From NCBI GenBank assembly GCA_018304385.1, contig JAGVWJ010000007.1, positions 1 to 38,317 on the forward strand: DNA of 38,317 nt. Reading direction: 5' to 3'. The stretch comes from Microcaldota archaeon (GTDB taxonomy: Archaea; Micrarchaeota; Micrarchaeia; Anstonellales; Bilamarchaeaceae). A program made the translations under genes and the position numbers. Position 1 is the first letter of the stretch, and each line of letters begins with the position of its first letter. The notes beneath the pieces are model-generated. The model saw only the letters and a list, made by a program, of their open reading frames with translations. It was not told where the DNA came from and searched no databases. Positions 1-8,515 of this stretch are shown here, in pieces.

Positions 1-552
1 GTTTCACAAAATACATTACGTGTTACAAAAGTATTCTTAGCATTGGATGCACCTTTAGCTTATAGAAGACATTTTCCAGCAATTAACTGGCTAAAGAGCT
101 ATTCGCTTTATACAGATTCATTGGAAGAATGGCTTATGGAAAATGTTTCAAGCGATTTCCCAAAACTGCGCAAAAATGCAATGGCCTTATTGCAAAAAGA
201 AGCAGAACTCCAGGAAATTGTTCAATTAGTTGGACCAGATGCATTACCTGAAAAAGAACAAGCGATATTAATGATTACTAAAATGCTCAGAGAAGATTTC
301 TTGCAGCAGAATGCATATAGCGATATTGATGCGCGAAGCGAATTTAAGAAACAATATCTAATGCTTAAGACAATTTTGAAATTCCATGAGCGCACAGTTA
401 ATGCATTAGATCTTGGTGTTCAGCTCAAGCGCATTGTAGATCTGCCTACGCGCACGAAAATTGGAAGAATGAAGGAGATCACGAAATATGAAGACTTTGA
501 TAAATTAAATGGAGAGATAGAACATGATTTTGACGGGGTTTTGAAGAAATAA
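1..552 (+). CDS. atpA: A-type ATP synthase catalytic subunit A, C-terminal part (5' end outside window)
   Basis: This is the C-terminal ~183 residues of the catalytic A subunit of the archaeal A-type H+/Na+ ATP synthase, a membrane-bound rotary complex. The frame is open from base 1 and reads VSQNTLRVTKVF, then LAYRRHFPAINW, a family hallmark following the nucleotide-binding domain. The rest is the helical C-terminal domain. The full family protein is about 580-600 residues, so the P-loop lies upstream and cannot be seen. The TTG at 43 is an internal leucine, not a start. Subunit B follows after 18 nt, as in other archaeal ATP synthase operons. Confidence 0.97.
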   Translation, partial: VSQNTLRVTKVFLALDAPLAYRRHFPAINWLKSYSLYTDSLEEWLMENVSSDFPKLRKNAMALLQKEAELQEIVQLVGPDALPEKEQAILMITKMLREDFLQQNAYSDIDARSEFKKQYLMLKTILKFHERTVNALDLGVQLKRIVDLPTRTKIGRMKEITKYEDFDKLNGEIEHDFDGVLKK

Positions 553-570
553 TTTTACGCAGGTGAAACT

Positions 571-1953
571 ATGGCAACATTATTGAAGGAATATAAAACA
601 ATAAATGAAATCGCAGGTCCGCTTTTATTTGTAGAAGGAATAAGCGGAGTCGGCTTTAATGAAATTGTAGAAGTAGCTCTACCAGATGGCGAGAAGAGAA
701 AAGGACAAGTTCTTGACGTTAGCGAAACTATCGCAGTTGTTCAGGTATTCGGTCCAACAGCAGGTATTAGCACTGATCAGACAACAGTAAAGTTTTTAGG
801 AGAAACAATGCAATTAGGGTTAAGCAGCGAGATGCTCGGGCGTGCATTTGATGGATTGGGCGAGCCTAGAGACAAAGGGCCAAAAATAATTCCTAAAGAA
901 AAAGTTGACATAAACGGATTACCAATTAATCCTTATTCACGTGAGTCGCCAAGCGAGTTTATTCAAACAGGAGTTTCTACTATAGATGCAATGAACACGC
1001 TAGTTCGTGGTCAGAAACTACCAATATTCTCAGGTGCTGGTTTACCGCACAATCAATTAGCGGTGCAAGTAGCTCGTCAGGCAAAAGTTCGTGGAAGCAA
1101 TGAAAAATTTGCAGTAGTTTTCGCAGCTATTGGTATTACACATGAAGAGGCAAGCTTTTTCATTAGAGATTTTGAAAAAACTGGTGCGCTGGAGAATGCA
1201 GTATTATTTTTGAATTTAGCAAATGATCCATCTGTTGAGAGATTGATTACTCCAAGATTAGCATTAACTACTGCTGAATATCTAGCATATACACAGGATA
1301 TGCACGTACTTGTTATGCTTACTGATTTGACTAATTATTGTGAGGCATTGCGTGAAATTTCTTCTGCTAGACAAGAAGTTCCTGGTCGTAGAGGTTATCC
1401 TGGTTACATGTACACTGACCTTAGTACAATATACGAGCGAGCTGGCCGTGTTAGCGGAGCAAAAGGAACAGTTACACAATTTCCAATACTAACAATGCCC
1501 GGAGACGATAAGACGCATCCAATTCCAGATTTAACTGGGTACATTACAGAAGGACAGATTATTCTCAGCAGAGATTTGCACAGGAAAAACATTTATCCAC
1601 CTGTTGATGTGTTGCCATCGCTTTCACGATTAATGAACTCAGGTATTGGTCAAGGAAAAACTAGGGAAGACCATAAGGGTGTAGCAGATCAGCTTTATGC
1701 TGCTTATGCAAACGGTCGTGATCTAAGAAGCTTAAGTGCAGTTGTTGGTGAAGAAGCACTTACAGAGATTGATAGAAGATACTTGCGCTTTGCAGATGAG
1801 TATGAGAATAAATTTGTCAGGCAAGGTGCTTACGAAGACAGAACAATAGAAAAAACATTGGAGATTGCATGGGACTTGCTTTCAGCACTTCCTGAAGCAG
1901 AGCTTAAGCGTGTTAAGACTGAGTATATTGGGAAATATTTGAAGAAGAAATGA
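571..1953 (+). CDS. atpB: A-type ATP synthase regulatory subunit B
   Basis: 460-residue non-catalytic B subunit, which alternates with A in the ATP synthase head. The N-terminal beta-barrel (about 1-75) is followed by the nucleotide-binding fold. The region equivalent to the P-loop reads [14 protein letters not shown], the degenerate form typical of B subunits. Other family blocks are [28 protein letters not shown] and [20 protein letters not shown]. Length is normal. The start is fixed by a GGTGA ribosome-binding site (about 562-566) four bases upstream of the ATG. It is co-transcribed with subunit A and probably with the next two genes. Confidence 0.98.
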   Translation: MATLLKEYKTINEIAGPLLFVEGISGVGFNEIVEVALPDGEKRKGQVLDVSETIAVVQVFGPTAGISTDQTTVKFLGETMQLGLSSEMLGRAFDGLGEPRDKGPKIIPKEKVDINGLPINPYSRESPSEFIQTGVSTIDAMNTLVRGQKLPIFSGAGLPHNQLAVQVARQAKVRGSNEKFAVVFAAIGITHEEASFFIRDFEKTGALENAVLFLNLANDPSVERLITPRLALTTAEYLAYTQDMHVLVMLTDLTNYCEALREISSARQEVPGRRGYPGYMYTDLSTIYERAGRVSGAKGTVTQFPILTMPGDDKTHPIPDLTGYITEGQIILSRDLHRKNIYPPVDVLPSLSRLMNSGIGQGKTREDHKGVADQLYAAYANGRDLRSLSAVVGEEALTEIDRRYLRFADEYENKFVRQGAYEDRTIEKTLEIAWDLLSALPEAELKRVKTEYIGKYLKKK

Positions 1954-1965
1954 AGGGTTGATTCT

Positions 1966-2706
1966 ATGCAAAAATCTATAGTCGTTATCGGTGGAAGCGG
2001 ATTCGCTAGCAAATTAAAAGGAAGGGAAGTAGAAGTACCAACGCGATTTGGAAGGGTAGCAGTTCTTTTAAGTGAAACTAGTGAAGCAAAAGTTTATGCG
2101 ATTAGGCGCCACGGAGCAAATCACGACACACCTCCTCATATGGTAAACTATAAAGCGCATATTGCGCTTGCAAAAGAAGTAGATGCTAAAGCAATATTGG
2201 CTAGTACTGCCGTTGGTGTTATAAGTCTTGATAGATATTCACCAGGTGATTTGATTTTATGCAGCGATATACTTGCCCTGAATGTCCTTTTAGGTGGAAA
2301 GGTAGTTACATTTTTTGATAGCTTTGCTGATGGGCCCCATCATACAGATATGTCGCATCCATTCACTCCAGAATTAAATGCACATTTGCTAAGAGCAGCA
2401 GCTGAATTGTCGATTTCACTTAAAGAATCCGCAATATTAGGTGCAACTTATGGACCGCGCTATGAAACAGCTGCTGAGATCCGTGCACTAAAAATATTAG
2501 GTGCTGATTTAGTTGGCATGACCGCGGCATTTGAAGCAATCCTTGCGCGAGAACAAGGAACTCCGTATACCGCTGTTGCGATTGGCACAAATCCTGCAGC
2601 AGGATTAACTGGCAAACCGCTTTCGCATGATGAAGTAATAGAAATGATGTCGCGAAGAGGCGATGATATTCATGGATTGCTTATGAAAGCAATTGAAATA
2701 GTTTGA
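1966..2706 (+). CDS. MTAP/PNP-family purine nucleoside phosphorylase, probably 6-oxopurine specific
   Basis: 246-residue phosphorylase of the 5'-methylthioadenosine/purine nucleoside phosphorylase family, which splits a (methylthio)purine nucleoside with phosphate in purine salvage or S-adenosylmethionine recycling. Visible blocks: phosphate-binding GGSG near residue 8, RRHGANHDTPPHMVNY, ASTAVGVIS, YGPRYETAAEIRALK and LVGMTAAFEAILARE. The base-specificity segment reads AIGTNPAAG. Adenine-type MTAPs have aspartates after the threonine here; asparagine is typical of enzymes using hypoxanthine or guanine, so a methylthioinosine or inosine/guanosine substrate is inferred. It lies between ATP synthase B and D, 12 nt after B, an unusual place. 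The ATG at 1966 is the first in frame. Confidence 0.9.
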   Translation: MQKSIVVIGGSGFASKLKGREVEVPTRFGRVAVLLSETSEAKVYAIRRHGANHDTPPHMVNYKAHIALAKEVDAKAILASTAVGVISLDRYSPGDLILCSDILALNVLLGGKVVTFFDSFADGPHHTDMSHPFTPELNAHLLRAAAELSISLKESAILGATYGPRYETAAEIRALKILGADLVGMTAAFEAILAREQGTPYTAVAIGTNPAAGLTGKPLSHDEVIEMMSRRGDDIHGLLMKAIEIV

Positions 2707-2727
2707 ATATAAGGAGGGCAGAAGACG

Positions 2728-3369
2728 ATGGCTGATGTTATTCCAACAAGAATGGAGTTAATAAAAACAAAAGAACGCATTACGCTAGCAGTAAAAGGTC
2801 ACAAACTGCTTAAGCAAAAAAGAGATGCGCTAATCTTGGAATTCTTTAAAATCCTAAAGAAAGCACAGGATCTAAGAGGCGAGCTTGCGAAGCGCATAGG
2901 TGTTGCTTACAAAAGCTTAGCTTTAACTGAGGTTTACCACACGCTTTACGAACTGGAAAATGTTTCTTTGAATCTTAAGAAAAATATTGATATTGAAATT
3001 GATGTAAAGAACGTCATGGGTGTTAAGATTCCATATATAACCTCGCATATGGAGGCAAAGCACTTTATGGATCTTCCTACTTATTCAGTCGCTGCAACAT
3101 CTGCTAAGATAGATTCAGCAGTAGAAAAGTTTGATGAAATATTGCAAATAGTAATTAAACTAGCAGAAACTGAAACTGCGATTAAAAGGCTTATTCTAGA
3201 AATAGAAAAAACAAAGCGCAGGGTTAATGCACTTGAGTACAATCTTATTCCACGCTTAGAAGAGCAAAAAAGACTTATCTCTTTTAGATTGGATGAAATG
3301 GAACGCGACAGCTTTGTAAGCCTGAAGGTAATTAAAAGAAGACTGGAAAAAGAGAAGAGGGCAGGTTAA
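2728..3369 (+). CDS. atpD: A-type ATP synthase central stalk subunit D
   Basis: 213-residue D subunit, the coiled-coil rotor shaft of the A-type ATP synthase. The N-terminus (PTRMELIKTKERITLAVKGH) and the C-terminal helix (KRRVNALEYNLIPRLEEQ) are family signatures. Both ends form the long antiparallel coiled coil, with the globular part between. An AAGGAGG Shine-Dalgarno lies at about 2711-2717, stronger than the GGTGA used elsewhere here. The gene ends directly against the stop codon of the convergent gene at 3370, leaving no room for an intergenic terminator. Confidence 0.96.
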   Translation: MADVIPTRMELIKTKERITLAVKGHKLLKQKRDALILEFFKILKKAQDLRGELAKRIGVAYKSLALTEVYHTLYELENVSLNLKKNIDIEIDVKNVMGVKIPYITSHMEAKHFMDLPTYSVAATSAKIDSAVEKFDEILQIVIKLAETETAIKRLILEIEKTKRRVNALEYNLIPRLEEQKRLISFRLDEMERDSFVSLKVIKRRLEKEKRAG

Positions 3370-4137
3370 TTATCTAACTCTTAATCCTCTTAACGCCTCA
3401 AATGGCCTATGGCCAAAATCCCGTTCACGAGTTCTTGGTCTTTCAATTCTTCTTGGTTCTTCCCTTATTCTTCCTGCATCTACATTAGCCAATATTCTTC
3501 GTAGGATTTCTCTTCTATCAAAATCATCCCTGTTTTTCCATCTTGACATTAGAGAATATACGCTTGAATTTCCTTTAGCCATTTCTGTAAGTATAGCCTC
3601 GTTTATTCTTCTTCTACCCTCGAATTTTAATTCAATTATGAGCCTGCCTGCAATATCTACAGAGTATTCTCCTGACGCCTTAATTGCAATTTCCAGTAGC
3701 AAGCCATGTTTATCATTTTTTGCAATAACATCTAATAGATCGAAAAACTTGGTTTGATGTCTTCTAGCTATATCAATTAGTTTTTGCCTTATTCCTTCTA
3801 ATTGCCGTGCTTCTCTTAATTGTCCTATTTGAATTGCAAAATAAGCAAAGTGTTCATTTACTTGATCTATTAGTATTTTTTCTACTGTTTTTGCGCCTAT
3901 TTCGTTATTCATTAATTTTTTTACTAATATATCTAGAACAGTTCTATCTAAAGTTATCATTTCTCTAAAAATATCACAAACAGTCTTCTCAGTATCTGGG
4001 GTAACAGTTAATAGGAGCATTTGAACTGTCGACTGCGAATTCCATAGCAGTGCTCGTGCTAACTCTCTTCTTCCTTCACCTTCAGCAGAACTAAAATTAG
4101 TTACTACTAAATGAACTTGTGCTTGTATAGAATGCAT
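3370..4137 (-). CDS. Hypothetical helical protein with basic C-terminal tail
   Basis: 255 residues, family not recognised. Residues 1-210 are predicted by eye to be almost wholly alpha-helical with regular amphipathic segments, like a HEAT-type solenoid. The last ~35 residues are rich in Arg and Glu (EEPRRIERPRTRERDFGHRP), possibly a disordered nucleic-acid or protein contact. There is no signal peptide or membrane segment, so it should be cytoplasmic. It converges on atpD and is transcribed away from the SIMPL gene. A TATA-like AATTTAAATT at 4158-4167 is about 26 bases from the ATG, which suggests a leaderless mRNA. Confidence 0.75.
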   Translation of the reverse strand: MHSIQAQVHLVVTNFSSAEGEGRRELARALLWNSQSTVQMLLLTVTPDTEKTVCDIFREMITLDRTVLDILVKKLMNNEIGAKTVEKILIDQVNEHFAYFAIQIGQLREARQLEGIRQKLIDIARRHQTKFFDLLDVIAKNDKHGLLLEIAIKASGEYSVDIAGRLIIELKFEGRRRINEAILTEMAKGNSSVYSLMSRWKNRDDFDRREILRRILANVDAGRIREEPRRIERPRTRERDFGHRPFEALRGLRVR

Positions 4138-4157
4138 ATAACTTGCTTAATAGCAAC

Positions 4158-4167
4158 AATTTAAATT
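4158..4167 (-). promoter_or_regulatory. TATA box for the helical protein gene (minus strand)
   Basis: AATTTAAATT is centred about 26 bp upstream of the ATG at 4137, the usual archaeal TATA-to-TSS distance, so the transcript probably starts at the start codon. Inferred from position and composition only. Confidence 0.5.
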
Positions 4168-4196
4168 AATTAGCCTTTCACCTAACTATTTGTAAC

Positions 4197-4206
4197 ATAT
4201 TTAAAT
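4197..4206 (+). promoter_or_regulatory. TATA box for the SIMPL gene
   Basis: ATATTTAAAT is centred at about 4202. A start site about 26 bp downstream would give a ~27-nt leader carrying the GGTGA ribosome-binding site at 4246-4250. Inferred from position and composition. Confidence 0.5.
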
Positions 4207-4254
4207 CTAGCTGCTGCTTTAGTACTAGTTATCTATTCTTATGAGGTGAAATTT

Positions 4255-5088
4255 ATGGTATTCGGTAAAGAAGAACCAGGCTTAAATATGTGGCTACCAG
4301 TTTTTGTTTTTATTATAGTAGCGTTAGCAGGTATGTATGTTATATCAAATCAGGTAAAACCTCAGAATTTTTATGTTAATCAAGATCCGCCCAGGGATTA
4401 TATCTCTGTTCAAGGTGAAGCTAAAACAAAGGTTGCACCAAATCTTGTCAAAATATCTTTTACAGTAGAAACAAATGATACATCTTCTGCCAAGGCTGCA
4501 CAAGAGAAAAACTCCGAGGCAGTTAATAAAATAATTACAGAGCTTAAGGTAGCTGGATTAACTGATAAAGACATCGAGACAATATCCTTCACAGTACAAC
4601 CAATAAAAGTTAGCAAATGGAAATGTTCGGTTGAAGGAGATGACAAATGCGATTATTATGATAGAGTTTATTATGATGAACTTATTGGGTACAAAGCAGT
4701 TCATGGTTTCTCAGTTAAATCTGAAGATACTAAAAGAGGCGGCGCGCTATTAGATGCTATTGCAGCAGGCGGCGGCAATGATGCTAAAATAAACTCAGTA
4801 TTCTTTACTCTAAAGGATGAGACACGCGATCAGCTAGAGCGCGAATTATTAGAAAAAGCATCCCAAGACGCTCGAAATAAAGCGCAAAAGATCGCATCTG
4901 GTTTAAGCGCAAGTTTAGGCAAGGTTATCTCTGCTAGCGAGAGCGTAAGATATCCATCTTATGACTATTATCGTTCTCCAATGGCAGCCATCGCAGAAAC
5001 AGGTGCTTCAAAGGCAGCTGATACAGAGGTATTTGCCAGCGATATAGAAGTCACTGCAACTGTAAGCGTAAGCTTTGAAGTGAGTTGA
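4255..5088 (+). CDS. SIMPL (DUF541) domain protein, membrane-anchored
   Basis: 277 residues. A short cytoplasmic N-terminus, one membrane segment at about residues 12-31 (WLPVFVFIIVALAGMYVI), then an extracytoplasmic SIMPL/DUF541 domain at about 50-275. Family landmarks are ISVQGEAKTKVAPNLVKISF near its start, then SFTVQPI and ELLEKASQDARNKAQKIA. SIMPL proteins are envelope proteins often linked to stress responses; the biochemical role is unknown. The domain carries a small two-cysteine insertion (KWKCSVEGDDKC). The ATG at 4255 is preferred over the GTG at 4246 because that GTG is part of the GGTGA ribosome-binding site. Confidence 0.85.
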   Translation: MVFGKEEPGLNMWLPVFVFIIVALAGMYVISNQVKPQNFYVNQDPPRDYISVQGEAKTKVAPNLVKISFTVETNDTSSAKAAQEKNSEAVNKIITELKVAGLTDKDIETISFTVQPIKVSKWKCSVEGDDKCDYYDRVYYDELIGYKAVHGFSVKSEDTKRGGALLDAIAAGGGNDAKINSVFFTLKDETRDQLERELLEKASQDARNKAQKIASGLSASLGKVISASESVRYPSYDYYRSPMAAIAETGASKAADTEVFASDIEVTATVSVSFEVS

Positions 5089-5095
5089 CTACTGC

Positions 5096-5123
5096 CTTGA
5101 GTAATGAGCCATGAGCAATGAGC
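5096..5123 (+). repeat. Degenerate heptanucleotide array H1 (RGYNNNN type)
   Basis: Four units with period 7 (cttgagt, aatgagc, catgagc, aatgagc) lie between the SIMPL stop codon and the ankyrin gene. They fit the same core as seven other arrays in this window: purine, G, pyrimidine, then mostly pyrimidine or A. The array contains the first possible ATG of the ankyrin gene (5118). Confidence 0.7.
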
Positions 5124-5549
5124 AAAATGAACAAAGAGGAATTAAATAAAAAACTCTTGGACGCAGCAGGAAAAGGGGATTTAGAAGGAGTAAAAAAAGC
5201 CCTTAAAGCAGGAGCTGATGTAGCTACTGTGACTGTGAATAGACAGACTGCTCTTATGCGGGCTGCATCTAGTGGCAATCTAAAACTAGTGAAATATCTG
5301 GCTGAAGAGGGGGGAGCAGGAGCGGACATAGATGTTCCGGATGATAGCTATTGGACTGCCCTCATGTGGGCTGCTTGCAAAGGCAATCTTGAAATAGTAA
5401 AATACCTGTTAGGTAAATGGGGGGCGAGCGTAGCTATAGAGGGGTTTACTTATGGACAAGATGAGGTTAGATGGTCTGTTCTCAAGTGTGCTATTGCTAG
5501 CGGTAATATAAAATTAGTGAAATATCTAAAGGATAAAGGAGCGAGGTAA
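5118..5549 (+). CDS. Ankyrin-repeat protein
   Basis: 143 residues made almost entirely of three to four ankyrin repeats. Repeat landmarks are LLDAAGKGDLEGVKKALKAG, QTALMRAASSGNLKLVKYL, WTALMWAACKGNLEIVKYLL and LKCAIASGNIKLVKYLKDKG. Such proteins mediate protein-protein contacts, and in host-associated microbes they are often linked to interaction with the partner cell. There is no signal peptide, so it is cytoplasmic unless exported by another route. The start is uncertain: the ATG at 5118 is inside heptad array H1, and the ATG at 5127 just after it is equally plausible. Neither has a clear ribosome-binding site. Confidence 0.85.
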   Translation: MSKMNKEELNKKLLDAAGKGDLEGVKKALKAGADVATVTVNRQTALMRAASSGNLKLVKYLAEEGGAGADIDVPDDSYWTALMWAACKGNLEIVKYLLGKWGASVAIEGFTYGQDEVRWSVLKCAIASGNIKLVKYLKDKGAR

Positions 5550-5572
5550 ATGCTAAGAATGAAGGCGGATTG

Positions 5573-5585
5573 ACTGTAAAACAGT
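5573..5585. promoter_or_regulatory. Small inverted repeat before the HTH gene
   Basis: ACTGT, a 3-bp spacer and ACAGT form a perfect 5-bp inverted repeat just upstream of the HTH regulator start. It could be an autoregulatory operator or chance; the arms are short. Confidence 0.25.
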
Positions 5586-5592
5586 GAACAAA

Positions 5593-6246
5593 ATGACTGA
5601 CGAAATAGTTGTAACGCGTGATGTGCTCAAAGCAATAGGTGCAGACACAAGAATAGAAATTCTCAAATCACTAGAAGAAAGGCAAAAAACACAAAGCGAG
5701 CTTGCCTTAGAGCTTAAACTAGCTGCACCAACAGTGCTCGAGCACTTAGAACATCTTGCGCATGCTGGCTTAGTTGAAAAACTAGAAGAAGGAAGAAAGT
5801 GGAAATATTACAAATTGACTAAAACTGGCAAGAAGATTGTAAGTAAAACACCTGTGAATGTTGTTATGCTTCTGGGTTTTAGCATAATGTTTGCACTTGC
5901 AGCGCTTTTGTTGATCTCGCAAAAAGCTGCCTTTTTTGTTTCTAGTCCGCAAGCTCCAACTATGGCAATTAGTGAGAAAGCTGATATTGAAAGAGAAAGC
6001 ACAAAACCAGAGGCTACTAAAATTTCTTATTCTATTAATGAAATGGACGAGCTTTCACTTCCTGCTGCAGCACCTATGCCTGCTTTACAGAATAAAACCA
6101 TGCAAGAAAATAGAACTGTTGATAAAAACGAAAGTGCAGTTACGCAAAAAACAGAAGCTCAAAATATTTTACCAGAGTTATTAGTTTTAGTAATAGCGGT
6201 ATTTGCAACTGGATTTTCCATTGGATACATAATAAGAAAAAACTAA
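5593..6246 (+). CDS. Membrane-anchored ArsR-type HTH regulator
   Basis: 217 residues. An N-terminal winged helix of the ArsR family fills about residues 7-85 (DVLKAIGADTRIEILKSLEE, then LAAPTVLEHLEHLAHAGLVEK as recognition helix and a WKYYKLTKTGKKI wing). A membrane segment follows at about 90-113, then an outside linker with many Glu and Thr, and a second membrane segment near the C-terminus (about 190-210). DNA binding on the inside coupled to an exposed loop suggests signal transduction across the membrane; the ligand is unknown. The ATG at 5593 is preferred to the in-frame GTG at 5584. Its stop overlaps the convergent DsbA-like gene by 3 nt. Confidence 0.8.
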   Translation: MTDEIVVTRDVLKAIGADTRIEILKSLEERQKTQSELALELKLAAPTVLEHLEHLAHAGLVEKLEEGRKWKYYKLTKTGKKIVSKTPVNVVMLLGFSIMFALAALLLISQKAAFFVSSPQAPTMAISEKADIERESTKPEATKISYSINEMDELSLPAAAPMPALQNKTMQENRTVDKNESAVTQKTEAQNILPELLVLVIAVFATGFSIGYIIRKN

Positions 6247-7109
6247 TTTACTAAATCAAAAAATGCCTTAAAATCACTATACGCGCGCGCCCCTACTATT
6301 ATTATAGTATATTTATCTTCTTGTTGTATTAAACTAGTTCCTCTTACAACAGTTCTTACCTTTTTGAGGTCATCTAGTGTAGTTTTATCCTTTGGGATCT
6401 GGATTACAAAGGTTGGTGTTCCACTTATCCCTAATCTTGTAGCATCCTGAATATCTGCATTGACCTCATTTTTGTATTTTTCACTATCAACACAGCTATT
6501 GAATTGATTCATGTTTAGTTCAAGTTCATTTGCATATTCTTGGAATTTTTGTTTTGCTGAAGAAACACTTCCTATATCCCAGAGATTCTGAGTTTGATAT
6601 AGTTTATTGTGCATTTCCCAGAATTTATCTTGCTCATTTGCGCATCTTGTAGCATGCGATGCAAGCATCGCTTTATTATGAATCTCTGGTTGCGGGAAAT
6701 CTCTATAATAAAATTTTACCTTGCTTGTATTTAAATACTTAGAAATCATGATTGACTCTACTTCATTATAGAATTTTTTACAAAATTCGCATTGATAATC
6801 GCCAAATTCTATAAAAGTTATTGGTGCATTATTATCTCCCAATGGAGGAAGGCTGCCTAAATAATTGCTTAATGTAGGTAAGCTACCCTTTTGCCCTAAT
6901 TCTGTTTTTATTTCGTTTTTTATTTTTTCTTTTTCTGCTCCAAAACCACTAGTTACGAATAAATATATTATAACTCCAATTAGTAGTACTATTATTGCTA
7001 CATAAAACATTTCCTTGTCTGTCATAGTTGTTGGCTTGTTAGTTTGTTCTTGTTTTTTATCTACTTTTTCTTCTTTCGTTGTCTTTACTTTGGCTGTTTT
7101 TTTTGGCAT
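6243..7109 (-). CDS. Membrane-tethered DsbA-like thiol-disulfide oxidoreductase
   Basis: 288 residues. A lysine-rich cytoplasmic N-terminus (1-33) leads into one membrane segment (about 35-55), then an extracytoplasmic thioredoxin-fold domain with a DsbA-type helical insertion. The active site is FGDYQCEFCKK (Cys107 and Cys110). The cis-proline loop is GISGTPTF (Pro232). Cys156 and Cys206 could form a second disulfide. It probably makes or isomerises disulfides in secreted proteins, which matters because several secreted products here are cysteine-rich. It is divergent from the SBDS operon and shares its promoter region. The TATA at 7131-7140 fits leaderless transcription from 7109. Confidence 0.92.
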   Translation of the reverse strand: MPKKTAKVKTTKEEKVDKKQEQTNKPTTMTDKEMFYVAIIVLLIGVIIYLFVTSGFGAEKEKIKNEIKTELGQKGSLPTLSNYLGSLPPLGDNNAPITFIEFGDYQCEFCKKFYNEVESIMISKYLNTSKVKFYYRDFPQPEIHNKAMLASHATRCANEQDKFWEMHNKLYQTQNLWDIGSVSSAKQKFQEYANELELNMNQFNSCVDSEKYKNEVNADIQDATRLGISGTPTFVIQIPKDKTTLDDLKKVRTVVRGTSLIQQEDKYTIIIVGARAYSDFKAFFDLVN

Positions 7110-7130
7110 AAATTGGTTGCTTACATTAGG

Positions 7131-7142
7131 TATTTAAATATA
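7131..7142. promoter_or_regulatory. Shared TATA region for the DsbA-like gene (-) and the SBDS operon (+)
   Basis: The palindromic TATTTAAATA at 7131-7140 can be read on both strands. It sits about 26 bp from the minus-strand ATG at 7109 (leaderless) and would give the plus-strand SBDS transcript a leader of about 30 nt. Inferred from position and composition. Confidence 0.45.
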
Positions 7143-7193
7143 TGGGAGTACAATTATTATTACCTTTTTTTAGTTATCTATATAAGGGTTATT

Positions 7194-7889
7194 ATGACGA
7201 CTTTAGATAAGGCTATAATCGCCTCTTACGAGCATGGTGGCAATCGTTTCGAACTCTATGTTGATCCTGACGCTGCGTATGCATATAAAGAGGGAAGAAA
7301 GCCTGATTTGAAGAACATACTTGTATCAGAAGAGATTTATTCAGATGCTAAAAAAGGCGAACGCGCAAAAGCAGAGCCGGTTCAGAAGACTTTCGGAACC
7401 AGTGACATAGTAAAAATCCTAGAGTTTATATTAAAAAATGGAGAGATACAACTTACTACTGAACAGAGAAAAAAGAAATTAGAAGAGAAAAGAAAACAAA
7501 TAGTTGCAATATTGCTCCGTGAGGCTATTGATCCGCGTACTAATGCACCGCATACGCAGTTGCGTATTGAAAATGCATTAGATGAAGCAAGGATCTCACT
7601 TGATCCGTTTAAAGATCCAAGGGATCAGTTGCCTGATATAATCAAAGAGCTTCGGCTAATACTTCCGCTGAAGTTTGAAAAAATTAGAATTGCAGTAAAA
7701 ATATCGCCTTTATATGCGCATAAGTGCTATAGTGTTCTAAAGAACTATGGCATGATGCAAGAAGAATGGGCAAAAGACGGAAGTTTTATTGCAGTTGTTG
7801 AAATATTTGGTGGCATGCAAGGAGAGTTTTACGATCGTGTTAATAAATTAACAAATGGAAGTGTGGAAACGAAATTGTTGAAGCAATAG
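7194..7889 (+). CDS. sbds: SBDS-family ribosome maturation protein
   Basis: 231 residues, normal length for archaeal SBDS. It begins MTTLDKAIIASYEHGGNRFE and contains LKNILVSEEIYSDAKKGERA, both conserved in the N-terminal FYSH domain. The three-helix middle domain and the C-terminal ferredoxin-like domain follow. SBDS acts with EF-2-type GTPases in 60S/50S subunit maturation. The frame stays open further upstream, but that upstream sequence is hydrophobic junk running over the promoter, so the ATG at 7194 is chosen. First gene of the exosome superoperon, as in many archaea. Confidence 0.95.
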   Translation: MTTLDKAIIASYEHGGNRFELYVDPDAAYAYKEGRKPDLKNILVSEEIYSDAKKGERAKAEPVQKTFGTSDIVKILEFILKNGEIQLTTEQRKKKLEEKRKQIVAILLREAIDPRTNAPHTQLRIENALDEARISLDPFKDPRDQLPDIIKELRLILPLKFEKIRIAVKISPLYAHKCYSVLKNYGMMQEEWAKDGSFIAVVEIFGGMQGEFYDRVNKLTNGSVETKLLKQ

Positions 7890-7900
7890 GATGTGATTTT

Positions 7901-8515
7901 TTGAATAATAAAAGAATAGTATTGCCTGGTGAAAGAATTTCTGATAAGAAATTATTTATGCCTAATACTTTTGTTGAAGGCGAAGAAACATTCGCTGCAG
8001 TAATAGGTATGGTTGATGAAGAGGGTAAATATATTCCTTTGGAATCAAAATATAAACCATTACAAGAGGATGTTCTTGTAGGAATAGTTACAGATATAAG
8101 ACATGCTGGATATTCAGTTGATATAAATCTTTCTTCTCCAGGTTTTATATCGTCTAAAGATTTTCGTGTTCAACTAGAGCTTGGCGACATTGTAAGCTGC
8201 AAGGCAGGACAGGTTGATGAAATAGGCGAAGTCGACTTTTCAGAAGTAAAAAAACTGCCACCAGGTAAGATAATACATTTTCCGCCTGCTAAAATCCCAC
8301 GACTAATAGGGAGAAAAAGCAGTATGATAAGTTTAATAAGAGAGCATTCTGGCGGGGATATAGTAGTAGGGAACAACGGATATGTTTGGATAAGCGAGGC
8401 AAGCAACATTCCATTGGTACTAAAAACTATAAATATTATTATTAGAAAGGCGCACATGTCCGGCTTAACGGATGAAATTGCGCAGTATTTAAAAAATCAG
8501 AAAACAGGTGAATAA
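7901..8515 (+). CDS. rrp4: Exosome RNA-binding cap subunit Rrp4
   Basis: 204 residues. An N-terminal beta domain (VLPGERI, residues 7-13) is followed by an S1 domain (about 55-115, VGIVTDIRHAGYSVDI) and a KH domain (about 130-200) with IPRLIGRKSSMISLI. Rrp4 forms the RNA-binding cap above the Rrp41/Rrp42 hexameric ring and feeds substrates into it. The start is a TTG at 7901; no in-frame ATG fits the conserved N-terminus. It ends against the Rrp41 ATG with no gap. Confidence 0.95.
   Translation: MNNKRIVLPGERISDKKLFMPNTFVEGEETFAAVIGMVDEEGKYIPLESKYKPLQEDVLVGIVTDIRHAGYSVDINLSSPGFISSKDFRVQLELGDIVSCKAGQVDEIGEVDFSEVKKLPPGKIIHFPPAKIPRLIGRKSSMISLIREHSGGDIVVGNNGYVWISEASNIPLVLKTINIIIRKAHMSGLTDEIAQYLKNQKTGE

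Noticed and set aside
7044..7193. Upstream extension of the SBDS frame
   Set aside because: It encodes Phe/Tyr-rich hydrophobic sequence overlapping the divergent promoter and the DsbA-like gene; the SBDS family starts at MTTLDKAI.
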